Shown here piece after piece: positions 8,783 through 18,100 of a stretch of DNA of 33,772 bases. Source of the DNA: Candidatus Ornithoclostridium faecavium (GTDB lineage: Bacteria > Bacillota > Clostridia > Christensenellales > UBA3700); NCBI GenBank assembly GCA_018714045.1, contig DVNX01000047.1, positions 1-33,772 on the forward strand. The letters are read 5' to 3'. The notes under the pieces are model-generated. The model was not told the DNA's origin. It searched no databases and saw only the letters and a list, made by a program, of their open reading frames with translations. A program made the translations under genes and the position numbers. Every line of letters begins with the position of its first letter. Position 1 is the first letter of the stretch.

Positions 8783-8983
8783 ATGAATATAAGTCTTAAA
8801 GGAATAACCAAAGAATACCGCAACAGAAACGCTTGCGTAAAAGCTCTCGACAACGTCGATCTCGAATTCGACGGCGCTGAGCTCGTGCTTATTACGGGCG
8901 AAAACGGTTGCGGCAAGTCTACGCTTCTCAATATCATAGGCGGGCTGGACTCTCCGACCTCGGGCACGATATCTGCGGACGGC
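8783..8983 (+). pseudogene. N-terminal fragment of an ABC transporter ATPase
   Basis: About 67 residues match the start of a MacB/LolD-type ATPase: ITKEYRNRNACVKALDNV, then Walker A GENGCGKSTLLNIIGGLDSP and TSGTISADG. After that the frame stays open to 9259 but encodes arginine-rich nonsense, because it runs out of frame through a fucose-mutarotase gene. Q-loop, signature, Walker B and H-loop are all absent. The fragment has a reasonable ribosome site (AAGGGGAAA). It looks like a deletion that joined an ABC gene to fucU, leaving the glycan operon behind the ABC gene's leader. Confidence 0.8.
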
Positions 8984-8990
8984 TCACGCG

Positions 8991-9403
8991 ACAACGCGGG
9001 ACTCAAAGAAAGGGCTGAAAACAGAGCTTTGCGAACTGGGACACGGCGACGAATTCACGATAGCAGACGGGAATTTCCCGTGTTACGGCATCTGCGACAA
9101 CGTGATAAGAGCAGACGGTCACGGCGGAGCCGAACTTCTGGAAGCTATAATAAAACTCATACCGCCGGACACCTACGCAGAGTGGAACGTCGCTTACATG
9201 CAGCATTGCAAGGGCGACAAATATCCTGCGATAACAGACACATACACGGAAATTCTTAAAGAAGAAGAGGGAGAGGCGGTCAAGGTAAAAAGACTGGAAA
9301 GATTCATTTTTACGAACAGGCGAAAAAGTCGAGATTCGTACTGGCGACGGGAGAAGGAGCTTTGTACGCAAACGTTATCATTAAAAAAGGAGTCGTAAAA
9401 TGA
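8991..9403 (+). pseudogene. fucU: L-fucose mutarotase (FucU/RbsD family), frameshifted
   Basis: Two reading frames together encode a FucU-like protein. The first contains ELGHGDEFTIADGNFP, then NVIRADGHGGAELLEAI and VKRLERF. The second begins near 9318 with FYEQAKKSRFVLATGEGALY and ends in IIKKGVVK. FucU interconverts alpha and beta L-fucose, which fits the downstream fucosidase. The switch occurs at a run of five T (9317-9321); one more T would restore the ERFxFYE family motif. The N-terminal ten or so residues are missing, replaced by the ABC fragment in another frame. The stop (TGA, 9401-9403) overlaps the fucosidase ATG, as expected of an original operon member. A sequencing indel could explain the internal shift but not the missing start. 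Confidence 0.82.
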
Positions 9404-11583
9404 GCAAACTCGTATTCGGTAAGCCCGCGCGCAACTGGTATTCGTCTTTGCCTGCGGGCAACGGAAAGACGGCGTTCGTCGTATCGGGCGGAGAACGCGT
9501 CGAAAAGCTGTGGTTCAACGACGCAGAGTTGTGGTCGGGTTATCCGAAAAATCACGACAACGAAGGCGCGCGCTCAGCGCTGGATCAGGCGAGAAAATTT
9601 ATATTCGAAGGGAAGAACGCGGAAGCGTTCGTCCGGAGCAGAATGGACGGAAATTACAGCGAAGCTTTCATGCCGCTCGCGATCTTAAAGATACGCATAC
9701 GCGCGCCCAAAGGTAAGGGATATCTGAGACAACTCGACCTTGACAACGGAGTGATAGAGGTCTCGGACGACGTCGTGACAAGAAAAGCCTTCGTTTCTTA
9801 TCCGCATAAGGCGGCTGTCTATTCGATAGAGAGCAAGGCGGAGTTTACGGCGGAAATAAGCGCTGAATCCGTTTTGAGATACGTTGTCGAAGCAAAAGAC
9901 GGCGTGATGACGGTCAGCGGCAATGCGCCCGACTATGCCGCTCCCAACTATCTCAGGACAAAGCTGTTCCCCGTGAGGTATAATGAGAAAAAAGCGTCCG
10001 CATTCTGTCTCGCGCTAAGGGCTGAGACGGACGGAGAAATAAAGGATAACGGCAAAAAACTCAGCATCCGTCGCGCAACGTACGTGCGTATTTTCGCCGT
10101 TACGGAAACGGGCTTCAGAGGCTTTGACAAAATGCCGTGTACGGACGTTGCCGTCGTGCGTAACAAGGCAGTCGAAGAACTTTCGGGCGTGACCGCGCCG
10201 TTTAGCGAAATAGAGAGAGATCACGTCTGCGACTATCGCGCGATATACGGCAGACAGAAGCTTTATCTTTCTGAAGGAGACGGAGACGTTGAAAAACTTC
10301 TCGACCGCGCAAGGTCGGGATATACTTCCGCAGAGCTTATAAACCTGCTGTACGACTTCGGAAAATACATGACGGTATGCGGCAGCAGAAACAGTCAGCC
10401 TCTCAATCTTCAGGGGCAGTGGAACGAAAGCGTGCGCCCGCCGTGGAGCAGCAATCTGACGACCAACATAAACGCTCAGATGAATTACTGGGGCGCGACC
10501 CGCTGCGGACTCAAAGAGTGCATGGAACCTTTTTACAGAGCCGTAAAAGAGATCGTGGAAAGAGGAAAAAAGACCGCCGCGACGAATTTCGGCGCGAGAG
10601 GTTTCTGCTGCAACCACAACGTCGATATATGGCGCAATACTTCGCCCGTTAAAGGCGACCCGTGCTATATGTATTCGCCTCTTTGCGGGGCGTGGCTCGC
10701 CAACGAGGCTTTCGCTCATAAGAAAAATTCGGGAGAGATCGACGGCGACGCTGTCGCGGTGACAGAAGAAGCTGCTAAATTCTGCCTGGATTATCTTTGC
10801 GAATACGACGGCAGGCTGGTCACGTGTCCGTCCACGTCGCCCGAAACGGCATATATAGAAAACGGCAGGAGATCGGCAGTCGGAATAGCGTCGGCTTACG
10901 AAATGTCGGTGATACGGCAGACTTTTGCAAACTGCCTCGAATGTTCGTCCGACGAGAAATTAAAGGAAGAAATAAACGCCGCGTTGCCGAGGCTTTATCC
11001 TTACGAAAGGGCTGAAAACGGTCTTTCGGAATGGGCGGGAGGAAGGATGTCGTGCGAAAAGGGACACAGACACTTTTCCCCTCTTTACGGCGTATATCCG
11101 GGAAACGTGGTAAAAGAAGGCACGAAGGAATACGACTGGGCAAAGGAACTGTTCTTATACAGACTTGAAAATTCTTCTTCCTCTATAGGCTGGAGCGCCG
11201 CCTGGGCGATCTGCCTCGCGGGAAGATTCAAGGACAAGGAAACGGCGAAAAAGGCGATAAGTTCGTTTACCGCGCGGTCTGTTATGGACAATCTATTCGA
11301 TTTCCATCCGCCTTGCTATTTCCAGATAGACGGAAACATGGGCTTCGTGGCGGGAATAAACGAATTGCTCATATCCGAAAACGACGGCATAATTACGCTT
11401 TTGCCCGCCTGCTTCGATACGATAGACGGCGGAGAGATGAGAGGCGCGGTTGTCAACGGAGCCACGGTCGATTTCAGATGGCAAAACGGAAAGATCGTAT
11501 GCGTACGCGCCGACAAGAAGATAAAGATAAAAGACGTCAATTTTGCTGAAAACGCCATAACGGAAAACGTAGAGAGGGTGTGA
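9400..11583 (+). CDS. GH95 alpha-L-fucosidase
   Basis: A 727-residue enzyme of glycoside hydrolase family 95, expected to cleave alpha-1,2-linked (and sometimes 1,3/1,4) L-fucose from host glycans by inversion. Family landmarks: WYSSLPAGNG and LWFNDAELWSG near the N-terminus; TTNINAQMNYWG with the two Asn that activate water (about 356 and 358); CPSTSPE with the general-acid Glu (about 482); and FQIDGN with Asp at about 644. All catalytic residues of the Bifidobacterium AfcA type are present. There is no signal peptide, so it should act on imported oligosaccharides inside the cell. It overlaps the broken fucU by four bases and is followed after one base by a small gene. A xylan-type activity (known for some GH95 members) is less likely given the context. 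Confidence 0.92.
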   Translation: MSKLVFGKPARNWYSSLPAGNGKTAFVVSGGERVEKLWFNDAELWSGYPKNHDNEGARSALDQARKFIFEGKNAEAFVRSRMDGNYSEAFMPLAILKIRIRAPKGKGYLRQLDLDNGVIEVSDDVVTRKAFVSYPHKAAVYSIESKAEFTAEISAESVLRYVVEAKDGVMTVSGNAPDYAAPNYLRTKLFPVRYNEKKASAFCLALRAETDGEIKDNGKKLSIRRATYVRIFAVTETGFRGFDKMPCTDVAVVRNKAVEELSGVTAPFSEIERDHVCDYRAIYGRQKLYLSEGDGDVEKLLDRARSGYTSAELINLLYDFGKYMTVCGSRNSQPLNLQGQWNESVRPPWSSNLTTNINAQMNYWGATRCGLKECMEPFYRAVKEIVERGKKTAATNFGARGFCCNHNVDIWRNTSPVKGDPCYMYSPLCGAWLANEAFAHKKNSGEIDGDAVAVTEEAAKFCLDYLCEYDGRLVTCPSTSPETAYIENGRRSAVGIASAYEMSVIRQTFANCLECSSDEKLKEEINAALPRLYPYERAENGLSEWAGGRMSCEKGHRHFSPLYGVYPGNVVKEGTKEYDWAKELFLYRLENSSSSIGWSAAWAICLAGRFKDKETAKKAISSFTARSVMDNLFDFHPPCYFQIDGNMGFVAGINELLISENDGIITLLPACFDTIDGGEMRGAVVNGATVDFRWQNGKIVCVRADKKIKIKDVNFAENAITENVERV

Positions 11584-11584
11584 A

Positions 11585-11827
11585 ATGAGGACGATATACG
11601 CAAAAGCCGCGATAAAACCGGGCGACAAAGAGGGCGCGGAAAAGATAGCGCGCGCGTTCGCGTCTTACGCGGCGGCTAACAAGGGCAAGCACGTAAAGAT
11701 AGATTATTTTGCGGTTTCGCTTCCCGATCTTCTGGTCTGGGAACAGGATCCGGACGAAAGGAACGACGCGTTCTGCGACTACGTGAACGGACTTGCGGAA
11801 AAAATTCTCGATGAGGTAAGAAAATGA
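11585..11827 (+). CDS. Small protein, possible ABM/dimeric alpha-beta barrel
   Basis: An 80-residue protein that I cannot assign firmly. It begins MRTIYAKAAIKPGDKEGAEK, continues with a helix, and ends with a strand containing DLLVWEQDPDERNDAF. That order (strand, helix, strand ending in xWE then a helix) resembles single-domain dimeric alpha-beta barrel proteins, a group that includes rhamnose/fucose mutarotase-like proteins and monooxygenases. It sits between two glycosidases, one base after the fucosidase stop and overlapping the next gene by four bases, so it belongs to the operon. If it were a mutarotase it could stand in for the broken fucU; that is speculation. Confidence 0.7.
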   Translation: MRTIYAKAAIKPGDKEGAEKIARAFASYAAANKGKHVKIDYFAVSLPDLLVWEQDPDERNDAFCDYVNGLAEKILDEVRK

Positions 11828-13698
11828 AAAAACTTGTATTCAGATCTCCTTCCGTCGAAAAGACGGTCGGTATCGTAAACGGAAGGATAGCGGGAGCGGA
11901 TTTCGTAAACCTGCTTACGGGAAAAAGACTGAACGCGGAAACGGCGGGCTTTTATCTGCGTTATTCCTTTAAGGAAAAAGGAAAGAAGCTGTGTTTTGCT
12001 GAGCGCGGAGCCGTTTTGAAGGAAGAGTCCGAAAACGGCTATACCGTATGCGACGAAAGCGGAAAGATAATCGTAAAAGTCGCTTACGACGCGAGAGAGA
12101 GCGGAGAACTTGCTAAGACTATAGAGATATCGTGCAAAGAGGATATCTTTATTGAAAGCGTAACCGTAGAAAGTCTGAAAGTCGGCAATGACGGATTTTT
12201 ATGGCAGGCGCCCGACGCGGGTAAGACCTATCTTTCGTCCGCAATTGCGAGACTGGGACAACCCCTTTATATCGGCGATATGTTTTTCGGTCTCGAATCG
12301 CCCGTCGGAGAAAACTCGGTAAAAAAAGGGGAGGCGTATTGCAGATATCATACGGGAAGGACGATGAGCGAGGTCGGCAAAGACGGCGCATACGTTTTGC
12401 CTCCCGCGGTAGTCGGAGCGGGTCTCGCCGCGAATTTCAACGCGATGAGAAAGGCTTTCTTCGGTTACGTCGAAAGCTTTGCGCGCCCGTCGGTATTCAG
12501 GATACAGTTCAACAGCTGGTACGACAACATGCTGGATATAACGCCCGAAAGAATAAAAGGTTCTTTCACTCAGGTTTACGAAGGGTTTAAAGAAGCGGGC
12601 TTAAGACCTCTCGACTGCTACGTCGTGGACGACGGCTGGACGGAATATAAAAAGCCCGCGTTCTGGCAGTTCAACGACAAATTCAAGAACGGATTTTATG
12701 AGGAAGCAGAACTTACGAAAGGTTTCGACAGTACGTTCGGCGTATGGTTCGGACCCAGGGGAGGATATACCTCTCAGACGGTGAAATACGCGCGGCTTCT
12801 CGAAAAAATAGGTTATCACGTGAACTGGCGCTCAAAAGATATCTGCACGGCAGACAAAAAATATATAAGCGACCTTTGCGACAGAATGTGCGAATTCTGC
12901 GAAAAATACAACGTGACCTATTTCAAGATAGACGGTTTTTCTAAAATGATATGCAAAGGGAAAGACCACAATCATCCGATTGCGAAAGGAAAAGGCTTCG
13001 CGTTCTATACGTTCTTGTGGGAAGAGTGGATAAAGGGGTTCGAAAAGATAAGGAAGGTATGCCCCGACGTCTGCTTAAACATTACCTCTTACGTGCATTG
13101 TTCCCCCTGGTTCCTTAAATGGGCGGATTACGTCTGGATGAACAACGCCGCGGATATGGGCTATGCGGGAAAAGGCGACGATCTGTCGATGTGTCTTAAT
13201 TACCGCGACGGGAAGTACAGGGATTTTTACGAAAAGAGACAGTTGCAGTTTCCTGCTGCGCACATGTACAATCACGAGCCTTGCTACGCGCTGAAAAACT
13301 ACAATACGTCCAGACATTTCGATAAGGATAAAAAGCATATAACCTACACGGACGAGGAATTTTTCTTATATCTCAAATGCTGTATGATGCGTGGCAGCGG
13401 CTTGGCGGAGCTTTATTTTTCGCCTGCGATGATGAGCGCGCGCAAATGGGAGATAGCCGCAGAGGTAATGAAATGGGCTGAAAAGAATTTCGACGTGCTG
13501 TCCGCGTCCCAGTTTTTCGGCGGTCGCCCCGAAAAGGGGGAAGTGTACGGCTATTATGCCGTGAGAGGGGACAGGTACGTCATAGAGGTCAGGAACAGCG
13601 GCGGTAAAGAAACGGATTACCGCTTCGACCTTCTCGGAATAGGAGAGATAAAGGGCAGGCTTATGCCTTACGAAATAAAGTTTATAGAGAATTTGTGA
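11824..13698 (+). CDS. GH36-like (clan GH-D) alpha-galactosidase
   Basis: A 624-residue glycosidase. The barrel starts with FNSWYDN (about 227), then DCYVVDDGW (about 261-270) and FGVWFGPRGGY, and the nucleophile region YFKIDGF with Asp at about 370, which matches the KxD motif of GH36/GH27 enzymes. A later WMNNAADMGY segment may hold the acid/base Asp. The N-terminal 220 residues look like the beta-sandwich of GH36. No signal peptide is seen. The likely role is removal of alpha-linked galactose or GalNAc from imported glycans, fitting blood-group or mucin-type substrates together with the fucosidase and hexosaminidase family members. The family is confident at clan level; the exact substrate is not. 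Confidence 0.82.
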   Translation: MKKLVFRSPSVEKTVGIVNGRIAGADFVNLLTGKRLNAETAGFYLRYSFKEKGKKLCFAERGAVLKEESENGYTVCDESGKIIVKVAYDARESGELAKTIEISCKEDIFIESVTVESLKVGNDGFLWQAPDAGKTYLSSAIARLGQPLYIGDMFFGLESPVGENSVKKGEAYCRYHTGRTMSEVGKDGAYVLPPAVVGAGLAANFNAMRKAFFGYVESFARPSVFRIQFNSWYDNMLDITPERIKGSFTQVYEGFKEAGLRPLDCYVVDDGWTEYKKPAFWQFNDKFKNGFYEEAELTKGFDSTFGVWFGPRGGYTSQTVKYARLLEKIGYHVNWRSKDICTADKKYISDLCDRMCEFCEKYNVTYFKIDGFSKMICKGKDHNHPIAKGKGFAFYTFLWEEWIKGFEKIRKVCPDVCLNITSYVHCSPWFLKWADYVWMNNAADMGYAGKGDDLSMCLNYRDGKYRDFYEKRQLQFPAAHMYNHEPCYALKNYNTSRHFDKDKKHITYTDEEFFLYLKCCMMRGSGLAELYFSPAMMSARKWEIAAEVMKWAEKNFDVLSASQFFGGRPEKGEVYGYYAVRGDRYVIEVRNSGGKETDYRFDLLGIGEIKGRLMPYEIKFIENL

Positions 13699-13705
13699 GG
13701 GAAAT

Positions 13706-14017
13706 ATGTTCGGAATCAGAAAAGACGGATTTTATATCGACGGAAAGCCTTTCGATTTCGTTTACGACGGTTATAAGATCGGCACGTCTGCGGACGGATC
13801 GCCTATGCCTTTGCCGAGAAAATACGACGAAAGCCTGCGCGTAAGGTTTGTCGACAGACTCCACGCGGGAGTCGCCCTCGACCTCGTATATCTCACAAGC
13901 CGCGAAGACGACGTTATCGCCAGGTACTGCGAACTGTACAACGGCGGGAAAAAGGATATAGATATACTCAAGTTCGACAGCGCGCAGACGGATATGCTTT
14001 CAGCGGGCAAAGAATAA
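13706..14017 (+). pseudogene. GH36 alpha-galactosidase, N-terminal stub
   Basis: Only 103 residues remain. They match the N-terminal beta-sandwich of GH36 alpha-galactosidases: LHAGVALDLVYLTSREDDVI, then YCELYNGGKKDIDILKFDSA. Full enzymes have about 700 residues, so the whole catalytic barrel is missing. The reading frame ends in a TAA that lies inside the large inverted repeat at 14012-14054, and AT-rich island DNA begins right after. I saw no continuation of the gene elsewhere in the window. Truncation during island insertion is the simplest explanation. The ribosome site (GAGGGAAAT) and seven-base gap to the previous gene show it was part of the glycan operon. Confidence 0.75.
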
Positions 14018-14054
14018 TACGAACCTCGACTTGTCGTCTTGGTTCGTATTATTC
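14012..14054 (+). terminator. Inverted repeat at the operon end and island edge
   Basis: GAATAATACGAACC (14012-14025) and its perfect complement (14041-14054) enclose a 15-base loop. The 14-bp stem contains the stop codon of the GH36 stub. It may end the glycan operon transcript, although the following U-tract is poor. Confidence 0.55.
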
Positions 14055-14063
14055 TTGTATGGT

Positions 14064-14089
14064 GCACCACTATTAGCGTAAGTTGAACC
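14064..14089. repeat. Left 26-bp inverted repeat of the island
   Basis: GCACCACTATTAGCG followed by TAAGTTGAACC is the exact reverse complement of 26810-26835. The two copies bound the AT-rich segment. The copy at the right end continues into a piece of the tRNA-Leu 3' end; this one does not. Confidence 0.9.
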
Positions 14090-14112
14090 GAGTGTTTGAC
14101 TTACGTTTTTTT
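14077..14112 (+). terminator. Rho-independent terminator at the left island edge
   Basis: CGTAAGT (14077-14083) pairs with ACTTACG (14099-14105), followed by seven T. It overlaps the left 26-bp repeat. Its loop contains TGAACC, also found in the loop of the terminator at 26993-27031. Confidence 0.7.
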
Positions 14113-14157
14113 AACGATTGTATTTTTATAATCTAAGATTGTTAAATTATATTATTA

Positions 14158-14186
14158 TTGACATTATGAAAATTTTGAATTATAAT
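14158..14186 (+). promoter_or_regulatory. Consensus promoter of the island operon
   Basis: TTGACA (14158-14163), exactly 17 bases, TATAAT (14181-14186). This is a perfect sigma-A promoter; the transcript should start near 14193, ahead of the leader ORF. Confidence 0.9.
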
Positions 14187-14216
14187 CTAAATAGATAAAG
14201 GATAGGTGGCTTAAAG

Positions 14217-14255
14217 ATGAGGGTTTCATCAATAAGCAAGTATAAGCACTATTAG
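14217..14255 (+). CDS. 12-residue leader peptide or mini-precursor ORF
   Basis: ATG-to-TAG ORF encoding MRVSSISKYKHY. It has its own ribosome site, AGGTGG, seven bases upstream, and is the first ORF after the consensus promoter. It is followed by a pair of alternative hairpins and then the radical-SAM gene. Two readings are possible: a leader peptide whose translation controls the attenuator, or a very small precursor peptide (Tyr-Lys-His-Tyr tail) for the radical-SAM enzyme. A caution is that the bases around its ATG (GATGAGGGTTT) repeat the ribosome-site region of the radical-SAM gene (14331-14341), so the ORF could be a chance product of that duplication. Confidence 0.45.
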   Translation: MRVSSISKYKHY

Positions 14256-14271
14256 TTTATGCACTTTTATC

Positions 14272-14326
14272 GCCAAAGTAGCTGATGATAATCCTTTGGC
14301 ATTTATTATAGTGCCAAAGGATTTTT
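14272..14326 (+). promoter_or_regulatory. Attenuator: two mutually exclusive hairpins
   Basis: The central segment CTTTGGC (14294-14300) can pair upstream with GCCAAAG (14272-14278), or downstream with GCCAAAG (14313-14319). The downstream choice gives a perfect 12-bp stem (14290-14301 with 14312-14323) followed by ATTTTT, a rho-independent terminator. The upstream choice would block it. This is the layout of a terminator/antiterminator switch, located 17 bases before the radical-SAM start codon and just after a 12-codon ORF. Confidence 0.7.
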
Positions 14327-14342
14327 AATTTGATGAGGGTTT

Positions 14343-15173
14343 ATGAAATTAAATATTTACAAAGAGTGCTTGCACTATTATTGTAAAATCAGACGAAATA
14401 AAAGTTGGTTTAACGGACTGCCTGTTTTTTTCAGACAGAAGGTATTAAAAAAATTTGAGATACCTTATATAGAAATTTTCATAACGACAAAATGCAATTT
14501 GAAGTGCAAGTTTTGTTCCAATATGATTCCGTATATTAAAACGCAAATAAACTTTTCTTTTGATGAGTTTAAGCACGATATTGACATATTGCTTTCAAAA
14601 GTTGACAGCATATACAGATTAAAACTGCACGGCGGAGAAGTGTTTTTGCATCCGGAGCTGGATAAATTTATAACTTATCTTGAAGGGATCAAAAAGATTA
14701 AATCTATAAGACTTGCTACAAACGGAATGGTCGTGCCTACCGAGAAAATTTTAAATACTTTATCCGTCAGTAAGACGGTGGTGCAAATAAGCGACTATCC
14801 GGAATTTTCCGAGAAAGCGGTGAAGCTGGCGGACACGTTTCAAAAGTACGGGGTAAAACATGTTAAGCTAAAGGGGCAAAAATGGCGGAATATGGGGGAA
14901 ATAAAAAAGCGTCAAACAAATCAATTTGAGGCTTGTTCAATAAAAAGATGTACATCATTATATAAAGGTAAAATATATGTCTGTTCAAGAGCCGCCATGA
15001 TGGAAGCAAGGGGATGTCATTTTTATGACGGAATCGATATCGCGTCAGATAAGAGAATTTTCAGAAAGGAACTTTTGAATATGTACAATGGATTGCATTG
15101 TAAAGCATGTTGGTACTGCGACGGCGATACTGAATTTGCTGAAGAAATTCCTGCCGGAGAGCAAATGTTATGA
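14343..15173 (+). CDS. Radical SAM protein with C-terminal Cys-rich (SPASM/twitch-like) region
   Basis: A 276-residue enzyme. The [4Fe-4S]-SAM motif is CNLKCKFC (Cys51, Cys55, Cys58), followed by the usual barrel with LHGGEVFLHP and LATNGM. The C-terminal part has further cysteines in CSIKRCTSLYKGKIYVC (about 198-214) and CKACWYC (about 253-259), which probably hold a second cluster. Proteins with this tail are known in polysaccharide and peptide-modification loci. It would generate a 5'-deoxyadenosyl radical to modify a sugar, nucleotide sugar or peptide; the substrate cannot be read. The start follows GATGAGGG. Its stop overlaps the giant gene by four bases. Base composition is AT-rich, unlike the flanking operons. 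Confidence 0.88.
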   Translation: MKLNIYKECLHYYCKIRRNKSWFNGLPVFFRQKVLKKFEIPYIEIFITTKCNLKCKFCSNMIPYIKTQINFSFDEFKHDIDILLSKVDSIYRLKLHGGEVFLHPELDKFITYLEGIKKIKSIRLATNGMVVPTEKILNTLSVSKTVVQISDYPEFSEKAVKLADTFQKYGVKHVKLKGQKWRNMGEIKKRQTNQFEACSIKRCTSLYKGKIYVCSRAAMMEARGCHFYDGIDIASDKRIFRKELLNMYNGLHCKACWYCDGDTEFAEEIPAGEQML

Positions 15174-18100
15174 ACATAATAGGTATCATTACGACAAAAA
15201 ACAGATATGAATATTTTGAAAAAGCATTCAGGTCTGCAATTACGCAAACAAGAAAGCCAGACAACCTGATTGTGGTGAGTGATTCCGAATCAAGTTTAAA
15301 AGAAAAAGAAAAACGACTTGTAGAAGGAGTTTCGGCAATATTTCTGGACGACAAGTATACTCATAATTATGCAGGTTCGCTAAATACGGCGATTCATTAT
15401 ATTCTTGCAGATGCTTTATCTAAAAGAGTAGATTATGAAAAAACGTATGTGGCTTTTCTGGATGACGACGATACTTGGGATGAGGATTATATCAGAGAAT
15501 GCGAGAATTCTTTAAGCGACGAAGATTTTGTCGTTTGCGGACTTCGCTACTATAACGAAAAAGGAGTGCAACTTCTTACGATCCCTCACCAATTGAGTAT
15601 AGAGAGTTTTTTGCGCGGCAATCCGCATTTGCAAGGATCGAATACTTTTGTGAAGTTATCGACTTTGCTTAAAGCAGGTCTGTTTGACGAAAATATGAGT
15701 TCGACGACAGATCGAGATATATTTACTCGCATTATGCTGCTAAACCCTACATACGTTGTCGTAGAAAGACATCTGGTAAATATTGATGCTTTTAACTTTC
15801 GTGAAAGGATTACAAACGGAAAGGATAAAAAGGCTGACGGACTTCGCAAGTTTTTCTATAAATATGGTGGCTATATGTCAGACGAAGTAAAAGAAGCGTT
15901 TTTTTCTCGCGCTGAAAATATTTTCGGAATAGACAGAAAAGTCATATGCGGTTTTTCCCGCACGAACAATATAGAACGAAGACATTATAATAAAGAAAAA
16001 TATACCGGACAACTTACTATCGGTTTTATCGCCACAGAATACAGCTTAGGACTTCGATTGCTTAAGGAGCTGACAAATTTAAAGCGTAAAAATACAAAAA
16101 TAGTAGTTTTGATAAACTTTATACAGGATCGTAAAGCATATTTGGAGATATTGGAAAATAGCGGATGTTCTTATGATATCGTTGACAGAGAAAGCGTTAT
16201 TAGAAAAATCAGAGAAGGTGGATTCGATCAATTTGTAACAGAGGATAAAATTGCCGATTCAGTTATTAAAGATATTGCCGTTGCACGCACGATTTTGCAA
16301 AATTATCTTTATCAGTGTACTTGTGAAAGTGATGTTATCTGGATTTTGGACGAAGATATGCGGCTTTATGAGTTGATATATGACGATAAAGGACTGCATG
16401 AAGAACCGTTGAATATTGATGCTGTGATCGGAGAATACATAGGCAAATATGATGCCGTGATAGGCAATTATGCATTAGATGCGCCTCTTCCGTTATTATC
16501 TACGCTTAGGACTTCTCTGTTAGATTACGTATACTCAAAAGCGGGTGTTTTCGGAGAATGTACGCTTGATTCATTAAAGGATTACTATTACGATTTTTCA
16601 GACTCAATGACAAAGCATCTGGAAACTCCTGTTAAAATATCAAAAGAATATAGTTTGGACGATGTGTTTAGTGGCAAAACGCTTTCTCGACCGTTGTTTG
16701 TTTATGATTTTACACTCAAAGAAGCGGTCTGTCGCGGAGGAAACACTATTGTATTCAATCGTGATCTTCTCAAAATTCCTAATTGGTCCATTCAGATAGG
16801 AGATAAAATAGGCAGACGCAGCGACTACTTTTGGGTATTGCTTGCAAAAAAAGAAGGATACGATATAGTAAACGCTCCATTTGCTACACTGCACGACAGA
16901 ACGGCAGTAAAATTTGATTTTGTAAAAGAGAAAAATAAATTATTGCTTGATTTTATAGGGGCTTCGTTTACAAAGGCTGTAGAAGAGGCCGGATTTAATG
17001 TAAGTAAAGGTGATTTTTATAAGAAATATAAGCATTTTTTCATATCGCGTCTTACCAGGTTTATTGCCTGTTTTTATAGAATTCAAGGCTTACTTGAGAT
17101 ATTAAAAGACGAGAAATATGCAGTATATTTTACTGAAAGTGAACTGCATGATTATCTCAAAGAAATACAGCCTTACATTGAAGAAGAAAAAATAGAATGC
17201 GCTTACGATGATATATGCAATAAACTGCAAATACAGCGAAATATGAAACATAAAGATATTATCCGAAAAGAAATAGCTGAATATTTCGGAATTGATGAAA
17301 ACTCTCTGCGTTTATTGGGAATAGGTAGAGAAGGAATGGCTTTTACGGATAACATATATGTTTTCAAATATTTTTTCAGACCGTTGAAAAACTTGTCGTT
17401 TTTAAAGAATATTGCTACAAAATTTGAAAAATGTAAACAGTTGTATCCACTTGAATTTTTTGATTTGAACAATACAACCGTAATACGCTATACATACGAA
17501 CATTCTGTTGGGTATGAAAAAGGTTGTGTCGGCGATATTGTCGAATTATTACGGTTTTCCATAGAAAACGGGTTTGTTTTTGACAACTATAAAAAAGAAA
17601 ATTTTATAGTGACCAATAACGGCATAAAGTTGGTTGACTATGGTAGGTCATTTCTTCCTGCTACAAAGAAAGGATGTGAAAAATCAATAATCAGAGCATA
17701 CGAGATGCTAAGATATCCATTCTTGAGCGAAATTGAATTCAAGATCCTCATACAGCGTTATTACAACGGTATGACGCAATATATAGACGACGGAAAACAA
17801 AATCTTTATAATCTTGTGAAAAGACGTTATAAAGAGGATATACACGATGATAAAGTTTTGGATATTATTAAGAGAGAAAATCCGTCTAGAATCTTGGATT
17901 ATGGTGCAGGTAAGTGTAAAATAGCCAACGCTTTGTCGAAGGATTACGATGTCAGTGTTTATGATATTGATAAAGATATTTTAAAAAAACGTGCTGTTTC
18001 AAATGTTAAAATCATTGAAGATCGTACTCGGTTAAGAAAAGGTGAGTACGATTTAGTCATATCTAATCTTGTATTATGTTGTGTGCAAGACGATGTGGCG

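Noticed and set aside
8991..9259. Continuation of the ABC-ATPase frame as a real C-terminus
   Set aside because: It is arginine-rich and out of frame with an obvious FucU coding sequence on the same strand.
9317..9321. Programmed frameshift in fucU
   Set aside because: No proper slippery heptamer is present, and the gene's start is also missing, so decay or a sequencing indel is simpler.
10015..10719. Minus-strand ORF of 234 residues within the fucosidase gene
   Set aside because: Shadow of GH95, which has all family motifs on the plus strand.
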